Shown piece by piece: positions 1 to 5,480 of a stretch of DNA of 9,175 nt. The number at the start of each line of letters is the position of its first letter. Within the stretch, counting starts at the first letter, position 1. Origin of the DNA: Spirochaetia bacterium UBA5368 (lineage in GTDB: Bacteria > Spirochaetota > UBA4802 > UBA5368). The position numbers and the translations under genes were made by a program. The DNA lies in assembly GCA_002407865.1 (NCBI GenBank), contig DHPI01000066.1, positions 53,414-62,588 of the forward strand, read 5' to 3'. A model generated the notes under the pieces. The model worked only from the letters and a program-made list of their open reading frames with translations. It was not told the DNA's origin and searched no databases.

Positions 1-269
1 ATCCCGACGAGCACCGCGCGCTGGCGCGTGTAAAGGAATGGGGCTTTGTTGACGTGTTCCGGCGTCACCGACCGGAGGGGGGTCAGTATACGTTCTGGGA
101 CTACCGCGTGCGCGATGCGGTAAAGAAAAAAGTAGGATGGCGCATCGACCATATCTGGGCCACGGCCACGCTTGCGAAAAAATCAACCGACGCGTATATC
201 GACGTGGAGCCGCGCCTGTGGGAGCGCCCGTCGGACCATACGGTTATCGTGGCCTCGTTTGACGCGTGA
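1..269 (+). CDS. xth: Exodeoxyribonuclease III / AP endonuclease (ExoIII family), 3' end only
   Basis: This is the last 88 codons of a gene that begins before the window; the reading frame starts at base 3 and ends at TGA 267-269. ExoIII-family enzymes cut the DNA backbone 5' to abasic sites and remove 3'-blocking groups in base-excision repair. The fragment shows the family's C-terminal signatures in order: a WGFVDVFR helix/strand, a YTFWDYR strand, the GWRIDHIW strand near fragment residue 50, and the closing SDHTVIVASF motif, whose Asp-His pair is catalytic in the family. The usual proline after SDH is threonine here, which is a mild deviation. The N-terminal catalytic residues are outside the window, so activity cannot be judged. 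It is 167 bases upstream of the next gene, probably in a separate transcript or at the end of one. The family call is firm. ExoIII versus a close EEP-family relative is likely but not certain. Confidence 0.88.
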   Translation, partial: PDEHRALARVKEWGFVDVFRRHRPEGGQYTFWDYRVRDAVKKKVGWRIDHIWATATLAKKSTDAYIDVEPRLWERPSDHTVIVASFDA

Positions 270-308
270 ACGCGACGCGGATACGAAAAAATACGCTGAG
301 TGATTTGA

Positions 309-338
309 GAAAAAGCCGGAAAAATCCTGAAAAATCCG
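309..338. repeat. Three tandem 10-bp A-tract units (phased A5 runs)
   Basis: The three consecutive decamers are GAAAAAGCCG, GAAAAATCCT and GAAAAATCCG. Each carries an A5 run, at 310-314, 320-324 and 330-334, so the A-tracts recur exactly every 10 bases, close to one helical turn. A further A6 run lies at 286-291, out of exact phase. A-tracts phased in this way are known to bend DNA. The site is about 100 bases upstream of the TIM-barrel gene, where bent DNA could help promoter activity or bind a nucleoid protein. No convincing -35/-10 pair was found beside it. Confidence 0.7.
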
Positions 339-360
339 GTGAAGGATTGTATTGAAACGA

Positions 361-396
361 CAGCGGGGTGCCGTAACGCGAAGCGGCGCTCCACTG
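361..396 (+). other. Long imperfect hairpin upstream of the TIM-barrel gene
   Basis: Bases 361-373 pair with 384-396. The 13-position stem has ten Watson-Crick pairs, two G-T wobbles and one C-A mismatch, closed around the 10-base loop TAACGCGAAG. No T-run follows, so it does not look like an intrinsic terminator for the exonuclease gene. It ends 40 bases before the start codon at 437, so in RNA it would lie in the leader without covering the ribosome-binding site. Its function is unknown; it could be a stability element or an mRNA end for the gene upstream. Confidence 0.5.
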
Positions 397-436
397 CCGC
401 ATATGACGTAAACGATCGTGAAAGGAAGCGACGTAA

Positions 437-1270
437 ATGGAAGAGCCGCACACATACGATGACATTATACCGCATGTGTTTATCACCATGCCGATAAAAA
501 AACTCGACGGGCGTATGATGGAGCTTGTGGAGCGGCACCGCTTCAACCTTGAAATCTCGATAGACCATCATGCGCTCGATCGCTACGCCGCGTCGCATTT
601 CAGAGATGTCGCGGAGCGCCTGCGGGCGGCGGGCATCGGCATGACGGTGCATGCGCCGTTTCAGGAGCTTTTTCTTGGGGCGCCCGATCGCCTTGTGCGG
701 GAAGCTTCGGAAAAGAGGATGGACGCGGCGTTCGATTGTATTCCGTATTTCGAGCCGCGGGCGGTGGTGATGCACCTCAACTATGAAGAAAAGCGGTTCG
801 GGTTTGTGCTCGACGAGTGGCTTGGACACATGCTGCGAAACATCCAACGTTATGCGGAACGCTGTGAGAGGCTTGGCTGCCCGCTTACCATAGAAAATGT
901 GTACGAGGAAACGCCGAACGTAATGCGCCGCGTGCTCGACGAGCTGCGCGGAAGCGGCGTGTATCACTGTTTCGATGCGGGACACCTGCACGCATTTTCG
1001 CGCACCGGCATCGACGCATGGTTCGAGAGCATGGGGCAGTACATACGGCAGTTTCACCTGCACGACAACGACGGCTCCGGCGACGCGCACCGCCCGATAG
1101 GGAGTGGCACGATAGACTTCGAAAAAATCTCCGCATTTATGGCGGCCATGCCGCACATGCCGCTTGTCACGCTCGAGCCGCACAGCGAGCCCGACATATG
1201 GAGGACGTTAGATGGCTTCCGCCGCACGGGGCTCTTCGGTGCGCTGATGAAAACATGCGGGCGGAAATAA
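437..1270 (+). CDS. TIM-barrel protein of the AP endonuclease 2 / sugar-phosphate isomerase superfamily
   Basis: A 277-residue cytoplasmic protein with no signal peptide. ATG 437 is preceded by AGGAAG at 423-428, a good ribosome-binding site 8 bases away. The barrel's metal-ligand motifs occur in order: VHAPF (H72), VMHLNY (H113), TIEN (E153), CFDAGH (D180, H183), FHLHDND (H207), DAH (D216, H218) then GSGTID, and TLEPH (E247). These nine residues line up with the nine zinc ligands of endonuclease IV, and the length is also close to that enzyme. Many proteins usually named sugar phosphate isomerase/epimerase (COG1082) share this pattern, and the cobamide-cleaving CbiR enzymes belong to the same superfamily. 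The substrate could therefore be abasic DNA, a sugar or another phosphoester. The gene follows an exonuclease III gene and is 27 bases before galE, probably in one transcript with it. Fold and metal site are confident; the reaction is not known. Confidence 0.85.
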   Translation: MEEPHTYDDIIPHVFITMPIKKLDGRMMELVERHRFNLEISIDHHALDRYAASHFRDVAERLRAAGIGMTVHAPFQELFLGAPDRLVREASEKRMDAAFDCIPYFEPRAVVMHLNYEEKRFGFVLDEWLGHMLRNIQRYAERCERLGCPLTIENVYEETPNVMRRVLDELRGSGVYHCFDAGHLHAFSRTGIDAWFESMGQYIRQFHLHDNDGSGDAHRPIGSGTIDFEKISAFMAAMPHMPLVTLEPHSEPDIWRTLDGFRRTGLFGALMKTCGRK

Positions 1271-1297
1271 TACGGATGGGAGACGGGGGATAACGCA

Positions 1298-2284
1298 ATG
1301 AGCGAGATACTTGTGACCGGCGGCGCGGGATATATCGGCAGCCATGTTGTGCGCCGCCTGGCGGAAAAAAATTTCACGCCGCTGGTATATGATAACCTTT
1401 CCGGCGGGTTCAGGGACTTTGTGCGCGGATTCGATTTTATCGAAGGCGACATCGGCGATTATGAAGCGCTGACGAAATTGTTCCGCGCGCGTAAAATATC
1501 GTGCGTCATGAACTTCGCCTCGTACATTGCTGTCGGCGAATCCGTGCGCGATCCCCTGAAGTATTACGATAACAACGTGTCGAAGACATTCACGCTCTTC
1601 CGCGCGATGCGTGACGCTGGCGTGAAAAATTTTATTTTTTCATCATCCGCAGCGGTGTACGGCGATCCCGAATCGACGCCGATCGTCGAAGAAAGCCCGC
1701 TGCGTCCGGCCAGCCCGTACGGGCGCACCAAGTATTTCATCGAGGAGGCGCTGCGCGACCTCGAGGTGTCCGACGCTTTCCAGTCGGTGCGCCTCCGCTA
1801 TTTCAACGCCGCGGGAGCCGACGCGTCGGGCGATATCGGCGAGAGCCATGTGCCGGAGACGCACCTGGTTCCGCTTGTGCTCAGGGCCGCGCTCGATCCG
1901 TCGTACACCATCACCGTGTTTGGCAGGAATTACGACACTGCCGACGGCACCTGTGTGCGTGACTATATCCACGTGAACGATCTTGCCGACGCGCACGTGC
2001 TGGCGGTCGAGCGCCTGCTTGCGGGGAAGGGTTCCGCGGCGTACAACCTCGGCAACGGCAGCGGTTTTTCCGTGCTCGAGGTGATAGAGTCGGTGCGTCG
2101 CGTTACCGGCGCGTCGTTCAGCGTGGCCGACGGCCAGCGGCGCCCCGGCGATCCCGCGGTGCTAATCGCCTCATCGCGCAAAGCAATGGAAGAGCTCGGC
2201 TGGACGCCGCGCTTTACGAAGCTCGATGAGATAGTGGAGACCGCGTGGCGATGGGAGCGGCAAGGCAACCGAAAGGGCTGGTGA
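1298..2284 (+). CDS. galE: UDP-glucose 4-epimerase
   Basis: A 328-residue extended short-chain dehydrogenase. In this family it interconverts UDP-glucose and UDP-galactose with bound NAD, feeding galactose metabolism and envelope polysaccharides. The Rossmann NAD motif TGGAGYIGSH is at residues 7-16, followed by YDNLSGG at 31-37. The catalytic serine region SSSAAVYG is at 115-122 and the Tyr-Lys pair is in YGRTK (Y141, K145). The substrate loop RYFNAAGAD is at 167-175, the GalE-typical DGTCVRDYIHV at 216-226, RRPGDP at 281-286 and GWTP at 301-304. Length is slightly under the usual 330-340 residues, and all key residues are present. ATG 1298 is preceded by GGGGGA at 1285-1290. The next gene starts one base after its stop, which points to translational coupling. 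Related 4-epimerases acting on N-acetylated sugars look similar, so the exact substrate is inferred. Confidence 0.95.
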   Translation: MSEILVTGGAGYIGSHVVRRLAEKNFTPLVYDNLSGGFRDFVRGFDFIEGDIGDYEALTKLFRARKISCVMNFASYIAVGESVRDPLKYYDNNVSKTFTLFRAMRDAGVKNFIFSSSAAVYGDPESTPIVEESPLRPASPYGRTKYFIEEALRDLEVSDAFQSVRLRYFNAAGADASGDIGESHVPETHLVPLVLRAALDPSYTITVFGRNYDTADGTCVRDYIHVNDLADAHVLAVERLLAGKGSAAYNLGNGSGFSVLEVIESVRRVTGASFSVADGQRRPGDPAVLIASSRKAMEELGWTPRFTKLDEIVETAWRWERQGNRKGW

Positions 2285-2285
2285 G

Positions 2286-2900
2286 ATGAAGATCAGCGAT
2301 CGTATATCCTGCGATTCGTTTCCATGTTCCGACATCAACCGAAGGGCATTCATGATGCCGTACGTCGATATCGATCCCGCGAAAATTAAAATCGTGATGA
2401 TATCCGAGGCCCCGCCGAAAAACAGCGCCGATTATTTTTATGAGTCAGATGGCGCATCGTATTGCGAGACGACGCTGCAAGCGTTCAACGATGCCGGTAT
2501 CCCCGTGAAGGGCATGGGCGACATCGTGGCGCGCGGCATTTACATTACCACTGCGGTCAAGTGCGCAAGGACCGACTACGCTGTCGCGGCCGCGACTGTG
2601 AAAAATTGCTCGCATCTTCTTGAACAGGAGCTGGCGCTGTTTTCGCACGCGTCGGTCTACCTCCTGATGGGGGATGCCGCGATAAAGGCGTTGAACGCGA
2701 TCAGCAGGCGGAACACGGGTGCGCCCGCGATACCCGCCGGTTCGACGTACAAAATCCGCGCGCGGCAGTTTTATTACAACGGCATCCGCGTGTTTCCGTC
2801 GTACCTGCAGACCGGGAAGAATTATCTTATTGAAAAATCGAAGCGCGAGATGATTGCGCAAGATCTCCGGGAAGCGTTTAAAATTGCGTGCGGGGCGTGA
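2286..2900 (+). CDS. Uracil-DNA-glycosylase-superfamily protein, divergent
   Basis: A 204-residue protein with the layout of the UDG fold (COG1573-like). Motif 1 is ISEAPP at 39-44, where family 4 enzymes have GEAPG. A strand with TTAVKC follows at 88-93, then LLMGDAAIKAL at 126-136 (compare the LLLG-x-A-L-K-L element). Motif 2 is FPSYLQTGK at 170-178, where the family usually has HPSYL. C9, C14, C93 and C108 could hold an iron-sulfur cluster. The spacing between the last two (14 residues) fits the family 4 pattern, but the first pair is C-x4-C where C-x2-C is usual. Active enzymes of the superfamily remove uracil from DNA; here both catalytic motifs are altered, so the substrate or activity may differ. 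ATG 2286 lies one base after the galE stop, with GAAAGG at 2271-2276 as ribosome-binding site. It appears to be a distinct subgroup conserved in other bacteria, but that is from memory of similar sequences. Confidence 0.75.
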   Translation: MKISDRISCDSFPCSDINRRAFMMPYVDIDPAKIKIVMISEAPPKNSADYFYESDGASYCETTLQAFNDAGIPVKGMGDIVARGIYITTAVKCARTDYAVAAATVKNCSHLLEQELALFSHASVYLLMGDAAIKALNAISRRNTGAPAIPAGSTYKIRARQFYYNGIRVFPSYLQTGKNYLIEKSKREMIAQDLREAFKIACGA

Positions 2901-2963
2901 GTTATGCATGACCGCGCCGGTCCGTTGTACATGCGACATGGTGAAATATACACGGGGATATAC

Positions 2964-3869
2964 ATGAAGGTTAAAATCTGGATTCATGCATTCCGGCTGC
3001 GGACACTGCCACTATCGCTGTCGGGCGTTATATGCGCAAGCCTGCTCGCGGCGGCCGATGGCCAATGCAGGTTTTCCGTGGCGGCCTTTGCGGTGCTCAC
3101 GACGCTGAGCCTTCAGATTCTGTCGAATCTCGCGAACGATTACGGCGATTCGGTCGCCGGCGCGGATACCGCGGGCCGCATCGGTCCCGTGCGCGCGGTG
3201 CAGGGCGGCCTCGTGACGCACGGCGCGATGAAGCGCATGATTGCGGTATTTGCCGCGATCTCGTGCGTCTTCGGCGCGTTTTTGATCGTTTCCGCGTTCG
3301 GATTTCGGCGCCTGCCGGAAATTGCCGCCTTCGGCGCCCTCGGCATCGCCGCGGTTGCCGCGGCCGTGAAATATACCGTCGGGGAAAATCCGTACGGCTA
3401 TAAGGGCTTCGGCGATATTTTCGTGCTGATTTTCTTCGGCTATGCCGGATTACTCGGCACGTATTACCTGCATGCGGGCGTTGTGGCCGCGCCGCTGCTG
3501 CTCCCGGCGACGTCTATCGGTCTTTTGAGCGTCGGCGTGCTGAACCTGAACAACATGCGCGACAGGGAGAACGACGCAGCCGGGGGCAAGCGCACGATAG
3601 CCGTGAAGCTCGGCGCGCGGAAAGCGAAAATATATCATGCCGTGCTTATAGTGCTCGTGACCGCATCTGCCGCGGCGTACGTGTATGTGCGCTTCCACTC
3701 GTACTGGCAGTTGCTGGCGCTCGCGCCGTGCGTTCCTCCGGCGGCGCATCTTCGCAGGGTGCTCGCGGTCGATAACCCCGCGGGCTTCGATCCCGAACTG
3801 AAAAAGCTGTCGCTTGCGACGCTTTTTTTTGCGGTGGTTTTCGGCACGGTGTTTCTTGTCTGGAAATAA
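2964..3869 (+). CDS. menA: 1,4-dihydroxy-2-naphthoate polyprenyltransferase
   Basis: A 301-residue integral membrane protein of the UbiA family. MenA attaches a polyprenyl chain to 1,4-dihydroxy-2-naphthoate to give demethylmenaquinone in the inner membrane. The N-terminal AFRLRTLPLSLSG (9-21) is typical of MenA. The first Asp-rich motif spans N55 to D67 (NLANDYGDSVAGAD), followed by RIGPVRAVQGG at 72-82. Then come KYTVGENPYGYKGFGD at 136-151 and the second Asp-rich motif NLNNMRDREND at 194-204. FDPELKKL near 275-282 is also MenA-like. About eight hydrophobic spans are visible. ATG 2964 is chosen because GGGGA at 2954-2958 is well placed and the protein then begins as MenA proteins do; in-frame ATGs at 2904 and 2931 would add an untypical polar tail. 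It is 63 bases after the UDG-like gene. No other menaquinone gene is in the window. Confidence 0.92.
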   Translation: MKVKIWIHAFRLRTLPLSLSGVICASLLAAADGQCRFSVAAFAVLTTLSLQILSNLANDYGDSVAGADTAGRIGPVRAVQGGLVTHGAMKRMIAVFAAISCVFGAFLIVSAFGFRRLPEIAAFGALGIAAVAAAVKYTVGENPYGYKGFGDIFVLIFFGYAGLLGTYYLHAGVVAAPLLLPATSIGLLSVGVLNLNNMRDRENDAAGGKRTIAVKLGARKAKIYHAVLIVLVTASAAAYVYVRFHSYWQLLALAPCVPPAAHLRRVLAVDNPAGFDPELKKLSLATLFFAVVFGTVFLVWK

Positions 3870-3891
3870 ATCTTCGAGGGTGCGGTTATCT

Positions 3892-4791
3892 ATGAAAACA
3901 CCAGCCATGTTCACGAAGGCCTGCGTGCTGGCGGCGCTGGTATTTACGAATACGGCATCGGCGTACGCGTTCAATTTCAATTACGCCGACCCCGATTTTA
4001 TCGCATCGCAGTATGAGTATTCGGGAACGCCCGCGGTAAAAATAGGAGAGTTTATCCGGTTTGGAAATTTATGTATAAGCGGCTTTCTGGAGGCGCGCAA
4101 CGAAAAGCGCTTTCACCAGGAGGCGCTTCCCAACCATAACTGGAGGGGCTTCGGCTCGATAACGTATTCATACGCTTTTGCGGAGTCGCCGGCGTGTGCC
4201 GTGTATGCCGAAACCGGGTACGAACATGAAAGCGCGCACTCCACTATGGGCATGCGGAGATCGACGAATGACGCATATGAAATGATTTACGACGACCAAT
4301 ACCGGAATATCAATCTTAATTCCGTGCCGGTAGTTTTTAATTTTTCATATTCCCCGAATTCGTCCGTTACAATCCGCGCGAAAGCCGGATACCGGTTTTA
4401 TTTTCAGTCGGAAAATTCGCCCGAGCTTTCGAATAACGATCGCACATACAGCCACGGGCTGTCGGGCGGTATCGAATGTATATGCGCCGTGACCGCCGGG
4501 ATGCAGGCGTATATATCGCTGTACGACAGATATATTTTCGAGGGGCGCCGCATGAGCCGCGATATGGTATACTATAATGAAAACAATGCGGTGGTTGCGC
4601 GATACACGCGCTACCCGATCATCAACGATGTCAACACCATTGCGTGCAGGGCGGGCCTGCTTGTCGCAGGAACGGGCTGGTCGCATACGATAAACATCTA
4701 CGGGCGCATGCTTTACGGCAACATCTATGGGCTGGTCGACAGCCGGGAGAGGCGGCTGGTGTTTGCCGCGGGCGTTGAGATTATGCGATAG
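3892..4791 (+). CDS. Unrecognised exported protein, probable outer-membrane beta-barrel
   Basis: A 299-residue protein not recognised by family. The first 26 residues form a clear Sec signal peptide: MKTPAMFTK, a hydrophobic core CVLAALVF, then a polar end with likely cleavage after ASA (24) or AYA (26). The mature part is rich in aromatic residues and short alternating polar/hydrophobic segments, for example GSITYSYAF (88-96), PVVFNFSY (146-153), VTIRAKAGYRFYF (159-171), GMQAYISLYDRY (203-214) and HTINIYGRMLY (265-275). Polar turns separate them, as expected of membrane beta-strands. It does not end in the terminal phenylalanine common in barrels (last residues VEIMR), so the barrel call is inference. 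ATG 3892 has GAGGG at 3876-3880 upstream; an earlier in-frame ATG inside menA would destroy the signal peptide. It starts 22 bases after menA and is probably the last gene of that transcript. Confidence 0.7.
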   Translation: MKTPAMFTKACVLAALVFTNTASAYAFNFNYADPDFIASQYEYSGTPAVKIGEFIRFGNLCISGFLEARNEKRFHQEALPNHNWRGFGSITYSYAFAESPACAVYAETGYEHESAHSTMGMRRSTNDAYEMIYDDQYRNINLNSVPVVFNFSYSPNSSVTIRAKAGYRFYFQSENSPELSNNDRTYSHGLSGGIECICAVTAGMQAYISLYDRYIFEGRRMSRDMVYYNENNAVVARYTRYPIINDVNTIACRAGLLVAGTGWSHTINIYGRMLYGNIYGLVDSRERRLVFAAGVEIMR

Positions 4792-4899
4792 AATTGATTC
4801 GGTCTATTGCGGGATGCGCACGGCCAGGCACCCGCCGGCTCTCTGTCACGCAGGCGCAAAAAGAAATTGTATATCGAAATTTTTTATTCTTTTTCTCTA

Positions 4900-5171
4900 T
4901 CGGCTGTCGCAGCTCCTCCATTGTGTCCCTCGGCGCCGAATAAAATCCCATGCCGTACTGGTATAAATCGGGAAAGATCTTGAAGAAGTGCGTAGGCTCG
5001 GACTTCCAGTCCCGGCATATCCGCCTGAGGGCCAGCCACATGTTCGCCCTGTACGGCGACTTGTCGCGGGAAACGCACATCGCGGAAGATCCGGGAAACG
5101 CATTTTTTTGGATCGATCTCGAAAAGCGAATCGATGGTAAAGAGGATTGCGTTATATTCACTATATTTACA
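4900..5171 (-). pseudogene. Probable broken gene fragment on the minus strand
   Basis: Two adjoining minus-strand reading frames give protein-like sequence that joins only through a frame change near 5060-5080. The first frame (about 5171 down to 5066) contains AILFTIDSLFEIDPKKC and then RIFRDVRFP. The second (about 5069 down to 4905) contains DKSPYRANMWLALRR, then FFKIFPDLYQYGMGFYSAP and DTMEEL. Third codon positions are mostly G or C, as in neighbouring genes. The first frame has no ATG/GTG start before its upstream stop, and below about 4890 the sequence turns AT-rich with no natural protein end. It therefore looks like a degraded piece of a gene facing the opposite way to everything else. 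The family was not recognised. An 80-codon open frame on the + strand (4950-5192) overlaps it and shares the same third positions, so strand assignment is uncertain. Confidence 0.3.
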
Positions 5172-5185
5172 GAAGAGGGCATGAG

Positions 5186-5335
5186 AAGATGAAATTTGAT
5201 ATATTTAACTGTAAAAACAGGCATTATAATAATGTAACATATTTTATTTTTATGTATTTACCAATTTGTATATTGACAAGTCTAATAATTGATAATAAAA
5301 CTAAACTGGAAATTATTATATGAAAAATGTATAAG
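5186..5335. other. AT-rich island with small palindromes
   Basis: About 150 bases that are roughly 75-80% A+T, in clear contrast to the GC-rich surroundings. Inside are CTGT-AAAA-ACAG (5209-5220), the 13-bp perfect palindrome CATTATAATAATG (5222-5234) and an inverted repeat TAATAATT (5283-5290) / AATTATTA (5311-5318). It contains no credible gene. It probably serves as the control region of the chemoreceptor gene downstream and may also mark the edge of the degraded fragment next to it. Confidence 0.6.
5273..5301 (+). promoter_or_regulatory. Candidate sigma-70-type promoter for the chemoreceptor gene
   Basis: A perfect TTGACA -35 box lies at 5273-5278. Seventeen bases on is TAAAAC at 5296-5301, matching four of six -10 positions; other A/T hexamers nearby could serve instead. 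Transcription would start near 5308, giving a leader of about 170 bases. The inverted repeat TAATAATT / AATTATTA brackets the -10 region and could be an operator. The AT-rich context makes chance matches likely, so this is tentative. Confidence 0.35.
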
Positions 5336-5380
5336 CGCACACCACCGCTGTAGAGGCAAAGGGTGATCGTTGATTTCATT

Positions 5381-5435
5381 GCGTGACAGTGCGGGCGTCA
5401 TCGCCCATGTGCATGGCCGGAGAAGGGCCGGCATG
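5381..5435 (+). other. Two consecutive bulged hairpins in the chemoreceptor leader
   Basis: Hairpin one: GCG-TGAC (5381-5387) pairs with GTCA-T-CGC (5397-5404), seven pairs with a single bulged T at 5401 and a 9-base loop. Hairpin two: CATG-G-CCGG (5412-5420) pairs with CCGG-CATG (5428-5435), eight pairs with a single bulged G at 5416 and a 7-base loop. A direct repeat GGAACC-T-GGAACC follows at 5438-5450. None has a T-run, so they are not terminators. They resemble a structured 5' leader; no known riboswitch consensus was recognised. Confidence 0.45.
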
Positions 5436-5480
5436 AAGGAACCTGGAACCACCCCGGTATTTAATAGTGGGAGAACACAT

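Noticed and set aside
101..1183. Long open frame on the minus strand across the exonuclease 3' end and the TIM-barrel gene
   Set aside because: Its translation is rich in Arg and His without family motifs, and it lies antisense to two clearly recognisable genes; this is typical of GC-rich DNA.
2445..2987. Minus-strand open frame of about 180 codons opposite the UDG-like gene
   Set aside because: It has no recognisable motif and is Arg/His-rich antisense to a gene with clear motifs and a ribosome-binding site.
3814..3891. Earlier in-frame ATG for the exported protein, inside menA
   Set aside because: It would put 26 basic and aromatic residues before a perfect signal peptide; ATG 3892 has its own ribosome-binding site.
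4950..5192. 80-codon open frame on the + strand in the long gap
   Set aside because: No ribosome-binding site was seen, and its good third-position composition is shared with the overlapping minus-strand frames, whose translation looks more protein-like. Not fully excluded.
5209..5220. LexA (SOS) box at CTGT-AAAA-ACAG
   Set aside because: The E. coli-type box needs eight bases between CTGT and ACAG; here there are four.
5370..5480. Extended N-terminus for the chemoreceptor from TTG 5370
   Set aside because: The extra 37 residues are polar and untypical, and the DNA there forms the two leader hairpins; ATG 5481 has a good ribosome-binding site.
5330..5480. Known riboswitch (c-di-GMP class I or II, cobalamin, TPP)
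   Set aside because: None of the conserved cores I know could be fitted; only generic hairpins are visible.
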